Assembly: GCA_036652795.1 (NCBI GenBank)
Contig: JAVVVD010000003.1
Location: 124,001 to 188,000, forward strand
DNA length: 64,000 nucleotides
Direction of reading: 5' to 3'
Source: JAVVVD01 sp036652795
Lineage (GTDB): Bacteria > Bacillota > Clostridia > Christensenellales > CAG-138
The notes below the pieces were generated by a model, which did no database searches, had not been told where the DNA came from, and saw nothing but the letters and a program-made list of their open reading frames with translations. Of the stretch, positions 1 through 8,117 are shown one piece after another. The translations under genes and the position numbers were made by a program. Numbering within the stretch: position 1 is the stretch's first letter; every line of letters starts with the position of its first letter.

Positions 1-1953
1 TTCGCCTTCGCCTGTAAGCTCCAGCAATTCATCGCGCAGCTTTGCAGCCACTTCAAACTCCAGCTCAGCCGCCGCCTGCTGCATCTGCTCGCGCAGTAGC
101 ACTATTCGTGCCGCGCGCTGTTGCTGAGTAAGCGCGCCTTCGTCGTTCTTCCTGCGGCTTGATATCTCAAGTATGCTATGTACACTCTTGTGCACACTCT
201 GCGGCGTTATGCCATGTTCACTGTTGTAGGCGGTCTGCTTCTCGCGTCGCCTATCAGTTTCCTGTATGGCGTTGTGCATCGAATCCGTTATCCTATCCGC
301 ATACATTATAACGCGTCCATCCACATTGCGCGCAGCACGGCCAACAGTCTGTATCAGCGAAGTTGTTGAGCGCAAAAATCCTTCTTTATCCGCGTCGAGT
401 ATCGCCACAAGCCCCACCTCAGGAAGATCCAATCCCTCGCGCAAAAGGTTAATACCCACCAGCACATCGAATTCGCCAAGGCGCAGATCACGTATTATCT
501 CCATGCGATCTATCGTGGGTATATCCGCATGCATATAGCGCACCTTTATCCCCATGCCGTCCAAATATTCCGTAAGTGTTTCCGCCATGCGCTTTGTAAG
601 CGTTGTGACCAATGTGCGATATCCTCTTTGCGCCATCATCCGCACCTCGCCCAGCAGATCATCCACCTGACCCTTTACAGGCCGCACACTTATCACTGGA
701 TCTACAAGGCCTGTTGGGCGGATTATCTGCTCTGCTATCCTGGCCGCCTCATTCATTTCATATTCGGATGGAGTGGCGCTCACGCAGATAAGCTGGTTAA
801 ATCTGCTGCTAAATTCTTCGAATTTAAGCGGTCTATTATCAAATGCGGATGGCAGACGAAACCCATAATCCACTAGATTTTGCTTGCGTGCAAGATCGCC
901 GCGGTACATGGCGCGCACCTGTGGCAGCGTCACGTGCGATTCATCCACCATCACGAGAAAATCCTTTGGAAAATAATCCAACAGCGTAAATGGCGGTTGA
1001 CCCGGGGTGCGTCCGTCAAAATAGCGCGAGTAGTTTTCAATACCCTGGCAGTAGCCGATCTCACGCATCATCTCTATATCATAGTTGGTGCGTTGCTCGA
1101 TGCGCTGCGCCTCAATCAGCTTATTTTCGGCCTTGAAGTATTCAATCTGTTTTTCAAGATCTGCCTCGATATCGCCTATCGAGGCCTCTAGTTTTTCCCG
1201 CCCGGTGGCATAGTGCGTGGCGGGGAATACCACCGCGTGCGCACAGTCGTTTATCACATCTCCCGTAACCACGCTTATCTCGCTTATCCGCTCTATCTCA
1301 TCCCCAAAAAACTCCACCCTAAGCGCCTTATCCGTCCAGCTTATCGGATATATCTCCAATACGTCGCCTTTTACCCTAAAGGTTCCGCGTGTAAAATCAA
1401 ACTCATTGCGTTGGAACTGTATGTCTATCAGGCTGCGCATCACGTCATCCCTATCTACCTGCATACCCTGCCTCAGCGATACGCTCATGCGCAGATATTC
1501 CTCAGGATCGCCTAGCGCATATATGCAGGAAACAGACGACACTATTATAACATCCCGCCTTTCATTGAGCGCGCACGTAGCGCTGTGGCGCAGCTTATCT
1601 ATTTCATCGTTAATCGTGGCAGCCTTTTCTATGTATGTATCCGAAGCGGCGATGTACGCCTCCGGCTGATAATAATCATAATAGCTTACGAAGTACTCCA
1701 CCGCACTTTCGGGAAAAAATTCCTTGAATTCGCTGCAAAGCTGCGCAGCAAGCGTTTTATTGTGTGCAATAACAAGCGTGGGCCGCTGCACACGCTCTAT
1801 CACCTTTGCCATTGTAAATGTTTTGCCGCTGCCCGTAACTCCCAGCAGCACCTGAGTCCTATCGCCTGCTATCACACCGGCAGCCAGCGCATCTATAGCG
1901 GCAGGCTGATCTCCCTGTGGCGTAAATGGCGACACGACCTTAAATTCGTTCAT
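1..1953 (-). CDS. uvrB: UvrABC excision repair subunit B (3' end outside window)
   Basis: This is the DNA-damage-verifying helicase-like subunit of nucleotide excision repair; it is loaded by UvrA and recruits UvrC. The Walker A motif GVTGSGKT lies near residues 38-45. The damage-probing beta-hairpin region (YYDYYQPEAY) and the C-terminal UVR domain, where UvrC binds, are both readable. The window edge cuts the gene within or just after the UVR domain at about codon 651, close to the usual family length of about 660. The ATG at 1953 is preceded by GAGGT at suitable spacing and gives the family-typical N-terminus MNEFKVVSPF. It lies 8 bp after a Dabb gene and is probably co-transcribed with it. 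Confidence 0.96.
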   Translation of the reverse strand, partial: MNEFKVVSPFTPQGDQPAAIDALAAGVIAGDRTQVLLGVTGSGKTFTMAKVIERVQRPTLVIAHNKTLAAQLCSEFKEFFPESAVEYFVSYYDYYQPEAYIAASDTYIEKAATINDEIDKLRHSATCALNERRDVIIVSSVSCIYALGDPEEYLRMSVSLRQGMQVDRDDVMRSLIDIQFQRNEFDFTRGTFRVKGDVLEIYPISWTDKALRVEFFGDEIERISEISVVTGDVINDCAHAVVFPATHYATGREKLEASIGDIEADLEKQIEYFKAENKLIEAQRIEQRTNYDIEMMREIGYCQGIENYSRYFDGRTPGQPPFTLLDYFPKDFLVMVDESHVTLPQVRAMYRGDLARKQNLVDYGFRLPSAFDNRPLKFEEFSSRFNQLICVSATPSEYEMNEAARIAEQIIRPTGLVDPVISVRPVKGQVDDLLGEVRMMAQRGYRTLVTTLTKRMAETLTEYLDGMGIKVRYMHADIPTIDRMEIIRDLRLGEFDVLVGINLLREGLDLPEVGLVAILDADKEGFLRSTTSLIQTVGRAARNVDGRVIMYADRITDSMHNAIQETDRRREKQTAYNSEHGITPQSVHKSVHSILEISSRRKNDEGALTQQQRAARIVLLREQMQQAAAELEFEVAAKLRDELLELTGEGE

Positions 1954-1961
1954 CCATTACC

Positions 1962-2243
1962 TCAATATTCAAAATCAACAGATACAGAGCTATCCAGCAC
2001 TGTGTGGATATAGCTGCGCACCTTTATATGCTCCGGATGCTCTAAATAGGCATCCAGACCACTCAAATCGTCAAACGTTGCTATCAACACCAGATGATAT
2101 GCACGCGCACTGTTTATCACGTCCACACCTGTTTCCATACTGCGAAGCGACGGAACCTTGCCCATCAGCGAATTTAGCATAGCCGAAATCTTATCCGCTT
2201 CCGACTTATCTTTGTATTTATGGCATACCACGTGTTTTATCAT
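1962..2243 (-). CDS. Dabb (stress-responsive alpha/beta barrel) domain protein
   Basis: This is a 93-residue protein starting MIKHVVCHKYKD, the typical opening of a Dabb (dimeric alpha-beta barrel) domain. Members are small homodimers of the ferredoxin-like fold, often stress-induced and of unknown substrate. The family-like segment near the C-terminus (YLEHPEHIKVRSYI) is present. I chose the ATG at 2243 because AGGAG sits 10 nt upstream; an in-frame ATG further upstream would lie almost on top of that Shine-Dalgarno. It directly precedes uvrB. A link to DNA damage is suggested only by that neighbour. Confidence 0.85.
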   Translation of the reverse strand: MIKHVVCHKYKDKSEADKISAMLNSLMGKVPSLRSMETGVDVINSARAYHLVLIATFDDLSGLDAYLEHPEHIKVRSYIHTVLDSSVSVDFEY

Positions 2244-2276
2244 ACTGCACATTCTCCTTAACAAAGCTCTTTGTAG

Positions 2277-2282
2277 ATTATA
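2277..2282 (-). promoter_or_regulatory. Probable extended -10 promoter for the Dabb-uvrB transcript
   Basis: On the minus strand the sequence TGA-TATAAT forms an extended -10 element about 35 nt upstream of the Dabb start codon. I see no convincing -35 hexamer at 17 nt, so this rests on the -10 alone. Confidence 0.35.
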
Positions 2283-2426
2283 TCACAATCTTACATCTTA
2301 GGATATCTCAAATTATGCCTTTTACTCCAGCAATCCACGGTTGTTATAAAACACACACAATGGTAGGATGCTTGTAATAATATAAACATTCTGACAACTC
2401 GGCTCAGTATTATTTGGAGGTAGAAC

Positions 2427-2597
2427 ATGGACGTGCTCTTTGTACTTTACGCAGGCGCAATACCAGCAGTACCGCTTATTGGCGCATCAATATTTAAGCG
2501 CCGAAAGGATAATCTTCGGCGCAATGTATGCTATGCGTTATTCGTTTTTCAGGTGCTGCTCAGCTGCGCATATATGGTGGAGTATTTTACGCGTTAA
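2427..2597 (+). CDS. Small two-span membrane peptide (56 residues), unrecognised
   Basis: This short plus-strand reading frame starts with ATG behind a perfect GGAGG at 2416-2420, with 6 nt spacing, and ends with TAA at 2597. The peptide has two hydrophobic stretches (roughly residues 3-23 and 34-50) separated by a basic turn (KRRKDNLRR), so it looks like a membrane hairpin with the loop in the cytoplasm. Its last 11 bp overlap the 3' end of coaX, which converges on it. I do not recognise the family. The excellent ribosome-binding site and the membrane pattern are the support; a chance frame is possible. Confidence 0.6.
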   Translation: MDVLFVLYAGAIPAVPLIGASIFKRRKDNLRRNVCYALFVFQVLLSCAYMVEYFTR

Positions 2598-3354
2598 GCT
2601 CGTATATCATTGCCAGCCCTTCAAGCGTAAGCGTTGGGTTTACAGTGTCTATCGTGTTTGTTTCTGAAGCTATCATCCCGCTCATGCCGCCTGTGGCTAT
2701 TACCTTAAAATCCATTTTTGATTCGCGCTCTATCTGGCCTATTATGTAGTCTACCTGACCAACATACCCATATATCACGCCGGCCTGTATGGCATCCTTG
2801 GTATTGGTGCACACAACGTTGCGCGGCTTTATATATTCCACCTTATGCAGCATCGCTGTTTTATCGATAAGCGCATCCGCTGATATCATCAAACCCGGGC
2901 ATATAAGCCCGCCCATAAACTTGCCCTGCTCGGATATCACGCAAAAGTTCGTTGCCGTGCCAAAATCAACCGCTATGCAAGGTCCTCCGTAGGTGCGGTA
3001 TGCCGCAACGCTGTTGCATATGCGGTCCGTACCAAGCTGATCCGGATAATCATAGCTGATATTAATCCCCAGATTTAGCTTAGGGCTTACGAGCATAACC
3101 GGCAGATGGTGAAAATATATCTCGCACATACGCTCTATCGTATAGTTCATCGATGGTATCACAGACGACATTATTATTCCCGTCACCTCAGCCGTTTCCA
3201 GCCCCAGATGCCCGAAAAATGATTCCATCTGCACACCATACTCGTCGGAGGTGCGGCTCATGTTTGTGGCCAGTCTCCATGAATATATGAGCACCCCATT
3301 TCGGAACAGTCCCGTCTTAATGTTGGTGTTCCCGATATCCAAAACAAGTAGCAT
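2587..3354 (-). CDS. coaX: Type III pantothenate kinase
   Basis: This 255-residue enzyme phosphorylates pantothenate, the first step of coenzyme A synthesis. It is of the ASKHA fold and, unlike types I and II, is not feedback-inhibited by CoA. Visible motifs are the N-terminal phosphate loop DIGNTN (residues 6-11), the substrate-site segment DQLGTDR (about 105-111, with Asp110) and AVDFGTAT (about 128-135). The start at 3354 (MLLVLDIGNTN) matches the family; longer upstream versions would run into the preceding gene. It lies 13 bp after an ECF-transporter S component, consistent with uptake and activation of the same vitamin. Confidence 0.93.
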   Translation of the reverse strand: MLLVLDIGNTNIKTGLFRNGVLIYSWRLATNMSRTSDEYGVQMESFFGHLGLETAEVTGIIMSSVIPSMNYTIERMCEIYFHHLPVMLVSPKLNLGINISYDYPDQLGTDRICNSVAAYRTYGGPCIAVDFGTATNFCVISEQGKFMGGLICPGLMISADALIDKTAMLHKVEYIKPRNVVCTNTKDAIQAGVIYGYVGQVDYIIGQIERESKMDFKVIATGGMSGMIASETNTIDTVNPTLTLEGLAMIYELNA

Positions 3355-3367
3355 CGCTTTTCTCCCG

Positions 3368-4012
3368 TCAGTTGTTGTCGTGCGCCGGTTCATTGTTGCG
3401 CTTTTTAATGTAATATTCCAGCGCCTTGCCAACCGCAGTGCAGATAATAACTGCCGCCGCCGCCTCAAGCAAACCGTTTAGTGCAACCACACCCATTATC
3501 GTTTTAAACAGCAGCTCGCCCGGTACTCCGAATCCAGCCGCAGTCTGTTCAAATGCAAGCAGATACAGCCCGCCAAGATAGAACACCGTGTTGGTCATTG
3601 AACCTACAAAAGCAGCTATTCCCATGGCAAACACGGATGTTTTGTCGATCTTGCGCAAAACGCCGTAGGTTAATGCCGAGAACACTCCGGTGAGTATGCG
3701 CGGCAGGAATAATATCGCCACTATCAGCAGCAGGTTATATGCCGAAAAGCCGGTATTAGTGCCAAGCACTATTGCAGCGGTGGCATCCGGCGTTGTAAAG
3801 CAGCGTATAAGGCTTGTGAGTCCAAAGAATGTGCCAAGCAGCGCGCCGCCCTTTACCTTAAACGCATATCCGCCTATTATCACCGGGATATGCACCGTGG
3901 TTATCGCGGCTATCGGCAAAGCTATGTATCCAATCGGAGTAAGCCCCAGTACAAATATAATTGCTATAAACAGCGCATATAGCACCATTGTTCGTATGCT
4001 TTGTGTTTTCAT
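3368..4012 (-). CDS. ECF transporter S component, probably for pantothenate
   Basis: This 214-residue integral membrane protein has about six hydrophobic segments and the S-component pattern: an N-terminal basic turn, then a long helix followed by a segment with HIPVIIGG. S components bind a vitamin and dock onto the shared EcfT-EcfA module, which is not in this window. The substrate call, pantothenate (PanT-like), rests on its position immediately upstream of coaX in the same transcription unit; the sequence alone does not decide it. The ATG at 4012 is preceded by GGAG. Confidence 0.8.
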   Translation of the reverse strand: MKTQSIRTMVLYALFIAIIFVLGLTPIGYIALPIAAITTVHIPVIIGGYAFKVKGGALLGTFFGLTSLIRCFTTPDATAAIVLGTNTGFSAYNLLLIVAILFLPRILTGVFSALTYGVLRKIDKTSVFAMGIAAFVGSMTNTVFYLGGLYLLAFEQTAAGFGVPGELLFKTIMGVVALNGLLEAAAAVIICTAVGKALEYYIKKRNNEPAHDNN

Positions 4013-4058
4013 CTAAATCTCCTACATTTAAAATGTTTCTATGTCTTAAAACATGCAT

Positions 4059-4087
4059 ATTATACTGCTTAAATCATGTGATATCAA
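4059..4087 (-). promoter_or_regulatory. Sigma-A promoter of the ECF-coaX operon
   Basis: TTGATA (4082-4087) and TATAAT (4059-4064) are separated by exactly 17 bp on the minus strand, about 45 nt upstream of the S-component start. It is divergent from the vanW promoter. No riboswitch-like structure is apparent in the short leader. Confidence 0.7.
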
Positions 4088-4139
4088 TCGCTTAAGCCCC
4101 ACCATTGATTAATTATTTATTAATATATCGTTTTTCATG

Positions 4140-4168
4140 TTTACACGCACCACTTTATTCTTTATAAT
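4140..4168 (+). promoter_or_regulatory. Sigma-A promoter of the vanW-domain gene
   Basis: TTTACA (4140-4145) and a perfect TATAAT (4163-4168) are separated by 17 bp on the plus strand. The predicted start of transcription lies near 4175, giving a leader of about 60 nt. Confidence 0.7.
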
Positions 4169-4236
4169 ATGGACTGTGTGCCATCTGAACAGGCACGTAA
4201 CTATTTTATGTTCGAAGATATGGAGATGCAGCTTAT

Positions 4237-5796
4237 ATGGAAACCGGAACCAATAAAAAAAAACCTATGGGCAAAGGCGCGCGAATTATAGTTGCGCTGC
4301 TTGCTGTGGTATTGATTTTAGGTGCCACCATATTATTTATCAGATTTAACGAAAAGCTCAAGGCTGGGCGTTACGAACAGATAATCAATTCAGTAACCTT
4401 TCATAAGGGCGTAACCGTAAACAATGTTGATATCAGCGGCATGACTACGGATGAAGCAAAGGCCGCACTCGCGGATGTTGAAGCCCAGCTTGTTGCCGAC
4501 TTGCGCTTCGAGCTTGTTTGTAATGGCGTACCCACAACCATCACCGCCGCTAATCTGAATGTAATGTATACCACTGACTCAATACTAAAGGAAGCTTCGG
4601 GCTTTGCGCGCCAGGGCAACCTTGATGCGCTTAATGCCGAACTTGAAGACATCAGGGCCAATGGCCGCAACTTTACCATCGACTATACAGTTGCGCCAGA
4701 GAGTATATCGGCATATCTTGACTCCTTCGCAAAGGACATTAATACTGCGCCGACCCCCGCTACCTTTACCGTAAGACAGCTTGAGACTAACTCCGCTACC
4801 AACGCCGCTAAGGCGCAAAACCTAGGGCTGCCCAAGGACAACTCAACTACGGATCTGCGCGATCTTCGCTTTGACTTTGTTGAGGCAGTAGACGGCTATG
4901 GCGTGGATGTGCCAGCGCTTACTAATCTCCTTTCCGAGCGCATACAGGCGCGCAGTTTCGGCAAAATAGATGTGCCGCTGGCTCCAATAAAATCAGACAT
5001 AACAATAGAAACGCTTAAGCAGCAGCTTGTGCTGCGCGGTAGCGCATTCACCTCATACGCAAGGGGGCATTACGGCCGTGCGACGCGCGTGCATAATATG
5101 ACTAAGGCCACAGGTTTGATGTACGGAACTGTGCTACAGCCCAACGACATCTTCTCCTGCAACACCATACTTGGAGACCGTACTGAAAAGAACGGCTGGC
5201 AGATGGCGCCTGCCGTAATTGAAGGCGGTGCGGCCACAGAGGATCAGCCTGGCGGCGGCGTATGCCAGGTATCAACCACGCTCTATAATGCAGTACTCAA
5301 AGGCGACCTTTTGGTGACCGACCGCAGAGCCCATTCCCAAAAGCTCAGCTATGTTGATGGCGGCTTTGACGCTACAATAAATACCGGTACGATAGATTTC
5401 CAATGGCAGAACAATACCCAATCCCCAGTATACGTGTTCACGTGGATAGACACTGAAAACAAACGCATCAACTGCGAGATATATGGCGCTCCTTTCCCTG
5501 AGCAATTCGATACAATCGAACTGCTTTCCGAGGAAAAACCCGCCGTCGAGCCAACAGAACCCACCTATACCGTGGATCCATCGCTTGTTTATCCAAATTG
5601 GATGCTCAAAAACGATGCGCAGCGCGGCTATGTATTTGACACCTATATGCTCTATAAAAAAGATGGTAAACTCGTTGAAAAAAAGATGATAGGCGAAACT
5701 ACATATCGTATGCACCCTGCCCGCTACCTCGTATGGGATGGCTGGGCCGGCGAGCCGCTTTGGGAAGAATACAAGCTTGTATACACGCGCGACTAG
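4237..5796 (+). CDS. Membrane-anchored VanW-domain protein with peptidoglycan-binding-like N-terminal domain
   Basis: This 519-residue protein has a cytoplasmic basic start, one transmembrane helix (about residues 16-38) and an extracellular remainder. Residues about 55-250 resemble the PG_binding_4 type repeats that usually precede VanW domains. The VanW domain (about 270-410) is clear from FSCNTILGDRT and the conserved GGGVCQVSTTLYNA segment. VanW is named after vancomycin resistance clusters, but its biochemical role is unknown, and chromosomal copies like this one do not imply resistance. A cell-wall role is the family-level inference. It is a single-gene unit between its own promoter and a strong terminator. 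Confidence 0.88.
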   Translation: METGTNKKKPMGKGARIIVALLAVVLILGATILFIRFNEKLKAGRYEQIINSVTFHKGVTVNNVDISGMTTDEAKAALADVEAQLVADLRFELVCNGVPTTITAANLNVMYTTDSILKEASGFARQGNLDALNAELEDIRANGRNFTIDYTVAPESISAYLDSFAKDINTAPTPATFTVRQLETNSATNAAKAQNLGLPKDNSTTDLRDLRFDFVEAVDGYGVDVPALTNLLSERIQARSFGKIDVPLAPIKSDITIETLKQQLVLRGSAFTSYARGHYGRATRVHNMTKATGLMYGTVLQPNDIFSCNTILGDRTEKNGWQMAPAVIEGGAATEDQPGGGVCQVSTTLYNAVLKGDLLVTDRRAHSQKLSYVDGGFDATINTGTIDFQWQNNTQSPVYVFTWIDTENKRINCEIYGAPFPEQFDTIELLSEEKPAVEPTEPTYTVDPSLVYPNWMLKNDAQRGYVFDTYMLYKKDGKLVEKKMIGETTYRMHPARYLVWDGWAGEPLWEEYKLVYTRD

Positions 5797-5825
5797 AGTT
5801 AAAGGCGTATGCTCATATATAACCT

Positions 5826-5853
5826 AAAGGGGTTCCACTAGTGGAACCCCTTT
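5826..5853. terminator. Bidirectional terminator between vanW and spoVAE
   Basis: A perfect 28-bp palindrome with arms AAAGGGGTTCCACT and its complement is flanked by A/T tracts on both sides. It lies in the convergent gap between vanW and spoVAE and can serve both. Confidence 0.85.
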
Positions 5854-5872
5854 AAATTTCAAAAGCCACATA

Positions 5873-6241
5873 TTATTTCTTTGTTTTAGGGGTAAATATC
5901 ACTGCCGCTAGATAGCCAAACAGCACTGCCGCCGCCACACCGCCCGCTGTAGCCTTTATTCCGCCGGTGAATGCGCCTATAATACCATTTTCCATTGCAC
6001 CCTCAATCGCCCCATTGCCAAGCGCATACCCAAAGCCAGTCAGTGGCACGGTGGCGCCTGCTTTCCCCAATTCCACAAGCGGCTCGTATATACCCACCGC
6101 CGTGAGCACTACACCTGCTGTAACGAATATCACCAATATATTGGCCGGCGTCATGCGTGTATAGCTCATAAGCAGTTGACCCACCACACATATTAGCCCA
6201 CCAATAACAAATACCCACACATAATCCATTAAGCTGCTCAT
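5873..6241 (-). CDS. spoVAE: Stage V sporulation protein AE (SpoVAE/AEb)
   Basis: This 122-residue membrane protein has about four hydrophobic segments and the SpoVAC/SpoVAE family pattern (GGLICVVGQ near the N-terminus, then TVPLTGFGYALGNGAIEG). SpoVA proteins form the inner-membrane channel that loads Ca-dipicolinate into the forespore and releases it on germination. The ATG at 6241 overlaps the spoVAD stop as ATGA, which implies translational coupling; an in-frame GTG three codons upstream is less well placed. It is the last gene of the operon. Confidence 0.95.
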   Translation of the reverse strand: MSSLMDYVWVFVIGGLICVVGQLLMSYTRMTPANILVIFVTAGVVLTAVGIYEPLVELGKAGATVPLTGFGYALGNGAIEGAMENGIIGAFTGGIKATAGGVAAAVLFGYLAAVIFTPKTKK

Positions 6242-7278
6242 ACCATGCACCGCCTTTCCAATACAACAGCGTGCGCTATACCAGGTATGCTATCGCTCTG
6301 CAATCCGCTCGTCGGGCTCATCAATGCGCCTGTAGCCATGAACAACGCGCGCTCAAAATCCCCGGCTTCCATCCTTTTAAGCAGATATGCGTTGAGCACC
6401 GATGCGGCACATCCACAACCGCTCCCCCCGCAATTCACCTTTTGATCTGGTGAAAATATTGTGTTTCCACAATCCATATGCCTCTGGCTCACATCCACAC
6501 CGCTCTCATCGCAAAGCTCTATAAACATGCGGCTGCCGAAGCTGCCAAGATCCCCCGTAATAATTACATCATAATCAGCTATGCTACGCCCCATATCCTC
6601 AAGATGTGCGCATAGCGTTCTGTGTGCCGCTGGCGCCATTGCCGCGCCCATGTTGCTTGAATCCGTTATGCCAAGGTCTACAACTCTTCCTATAGTGCCA
6701 CCGCTTACGCATACAGATTCATATTGGCGTGTTATTTTAATCTGTGCATCGGCTAATAGGCTACACCCTGCGCCTGTTACGGTGCGCTGTGCGGTTGGTG
6801 TAGGCTGTACTCCCATCTCCAGCGGCAATCTATACTGCCGCTCCGCCGTGCAGAAATGGCTTGTTGCCGCGCAGGCGATCAGGTCTGCGTAGCCGCCATC
6901 TATCAGCATACTTCCTATCAGCAACGATTCCGCCATCGTTGAGCATGCACCGTACAGCCCCAAAAACGGTGTTTTCAATTCCCTTGCCGCAAAGTTTGCG
7001 GATATTATTTGGTTTAGCAGGTCTCCGCCAAGCAAGCAATCCACATCTTCTGTTGTGCTTCCTGTTTTTTCCAGCGCAAAACGCACGGCATACTCAAACA
7101 TCTTGCGCTCTGCCTTCTCCCAGCTTTCCTCACCCCAGGTATCATCCGTTAGTACTTTATCAAAGTATTTTCCAAGCGGCCCCGCACCCTCCATCTCGCC
7201 TACTATCACGCCCGATGCGGCTATTATGGGCGGAGTGTTGAATACGACCGTTTGCTTCCCTGAACGTTTAAGCTTCAT
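6238..7278 (-). CDS. spoVAD: Stage V sporulation protein AD (SpoVAD)
   Basis: This is a 346-residue thiolase-fold protein; in Bacillus, SpoVAD binds dipicolinic acid directly as part of the SpoVA channel complex. The thiolase-like nucleophile-position segment YGACSTMAES and the glycine-rich C-terminal NCGGSGCGC region are visible. The ATG at 7278 overlaps the spoVAC stop (TAATG) and is preceded by a run of G residues that acts as ribosome-binding site; longer starts would run inside spoVAC. The length matches the family. Confidence 0.96.
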   Translation of the reverse strand: MKLKRSGKQTVVFNTPPIIAASGVIVGEMEGAGPLGKYFDKVLTDDTWGEESWEKAERKMFEYAVRFALEKTGSTTEDVDCLLGGDLLNQIISANFAARELKTPFLGLYGACSTMAESLLIGSMLIDGGYADLIACAATSHFCTAERQYRLPLEMGVQPTPTAQRTVTGAGCSLLADAQIKITRQYESVCVSGGTIGRVVDLGITDSSNMGAAMAPAAHRTLCAHLEDMGRSIADYDVIITGDLGSFGSRMFIELCDESGVDVSQRHMDCGNTIFSPDQKVNCGGSGCGCAASVLNAYLLKRMEAGDFERALFMATGALMSPTSGLQSDSIPGIAHAVVLERRCMV

Positions 7279-7742
7279 TATGCGCCCCCCATAGCAAGGC
7301 ATGTGATAAGCCCTACAATTATTGATGCGCTTATCCCGTATACCAGTACCGGCCCGGCTATTGAAAACAGCTTTGCGCCAACACCGATAACAAGGCCCTC
7401 GCGCTTAAATTCCATCGCAGGCGACACTATTGAATTGGCAAACCCGGTTATTGGTACAACTGAGCCCGCGCCTGCCCACACGCCAATCTTGTCATACACG
7501 CCTATGCCAGTCAAAAACGCACCCAAAAATACCAATACAATAGCCGTAAAAGCTGATAGATCATCCTCACTAAGCATAAGCACCGTTTTACCGAAGTCAT
7601 TTATCACCTGTCCTACACAGCATATAGCCCCGCCGGCAATGAATGCGCTTATACATTGCATCCCAACCCGGCTCTTTGGTATTTTTTCGTTTACCTTATC
7701 CTGATACCGTTTTTGTTCAGGTGTTTTTTGCTTGCTGCTCAT
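7278..7742 (-). CDS. spoVAC: Stage V sporulation protein AC (SpoVAC)
   Basis: This is a 154-residue membrane protein with a basic N-terminal tail and about four hydrophobic segments; it is homologous to SpoVAE (shared GGAICCVGQ and VVPITGFANS motifs). In Bacillus, SpoVAC is the mechanosensitive pore component of the dipicolinate channel. An AAGGAGG ribosome-binding site lies inside the preceding small gene, which it overlaps by 26 bp. Confidence 0.96.
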   Translation of the reverse strand: MSSKQKTPEQKRYQDKVNEKIPKSRVGMQCISAFIAGGAICCVGQVINDFGKTVLMLSEDDLSAFTAIVLVFLGAFLTGIGVYDKIGVWAGAGSVVPITGFANSIVSPAMEFKREGLVIGVGAKLFSIAGPVLVYGISASIIVGLITCLAMGGA

Positions 7743-7878
7743 CTTCTATTTCCTCCTTGTGCTGGTGCAGCCGCTCCGAATATCCCCTATAGCGTGTTTC
7801 GCGGTTTAATGGGGTATTAGTACCGGCATCACCGTTAATATCCGGCACAGGAATTACAGATCGTTTATCTTCTCGCAT
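7717..7878 (-). CDS. Small hydrophilic protein in the spoVA operon, unrecognised
   Basis: This 53-residue frame starts with ATG at 7878 behind GAGGTGG and ends 26 bp inside spoVAC. The product is highly charged, with a C-terminal run rich in Glu, Gln, His and Lys and no membrane segment. It overlaps the preceding small membrane gene by 14 bp, so all five genes of the operon overlap. I do not recognise the family. Its position suggests a forespore or germination role, which is inference only. A longer in-frame version upstream lacks a good ribosome-binding site. Confidence 0.65.
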   Translation of the reverse strand: MREDKRSVIPVPDINGDAGTNTPLNRETRYRGYSERLHQHKEEIEDEQQAKNT

Positions 7879-8020
7879 AGGCCACCTCACACATAACAAA
7901 TCTTGCACCCGCACTTGGGTTTTTATCATCTGTGAACATGGCAAAATAAACTATTGCCATCACAAGTAACAAAGCCGTAAGCACCAGTACCATAATGATA
8001 TTTTTAAATCTTCTTTCCAT
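7865..8020 (-). CDS. Small single-span membrane protein heading the spoVA operon, unrecognised
   Basis: This 51-residue frame has an ATG at 8020 preceded by GAGGG at 6 nt spacing. Four charged N-terminal residues (ERRFK region) are followed by a strongly hydrophobic helix at about residues 8-29 and a polar tail containing one Cys. It is the first gene after the sigma-G-like promoter, and its end overlaps the next gene. No family is recognised. It resembles in form the many short forespore membrane proteins of spore formers, but there is no sequence motif to name it. Confidence 0.65.
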   Translation of the reverse strand: MERRFKNIIMVLVLTALLLVMAIVYFAMFTDDKNPSAGARFVMCEVAYARR

Positions 8021-8038
8021 ACTTCGCCCTCATTGCGG

Positions 8039-8068
8039 TATTGTGTGCAGTTTTGCTTTTTAACATAC
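8039..8068 (-). promoter_or_regulatory. Sigma-G-like forespore promoter of the spoVA operon
   Basis: On the minus strand GTATG (8064-8068) is followed after exactly 18 bp by CACAATA (8039-8045). The Bacillus sigma-G consensus is GHATR, 18 bp, CATWHTA, so only one position differs. It lies 20 nt upstream of the first small gene. The spoVA operon is sigma-G dependent in Bacillus, which agrees. Confidence 0.65.
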
Positions 8069-8069
8069 G

Positions 8070-8100
8070 AAAAAAGCTGCCTGAGTGAAGCTCAGGCAGC
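8070..8100 (-). terminator. Intrinsic terminator of the antiporter transcript
   Basis: Perfect 10-bp arms GCTGCCTGAG/CTCAGGCAGC with a 5-nt loop are followed on the minus strand by a run of T. It closes the PII-like/antiporter unit and separates it from the spoVA promoter directly downstream. Confidence 0.9.
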
Positions 8101-8117
8101 CTAATATTCGCCATATA

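Noticed and set aside
4013..4236. Vitamin riboswitch upstream of the ECF S component or vanW
   Set aside because: The leaders are too short and show no conserved aptamer features; two ordinary divergent promoters explain the region.
4237..5796. VanW gene as a vancomycin resistance determinant
   Set aside because: No vanHAX, vanS or vanR genes are present; VanW domains are common chromosomal wall proteins in Firmicutes.
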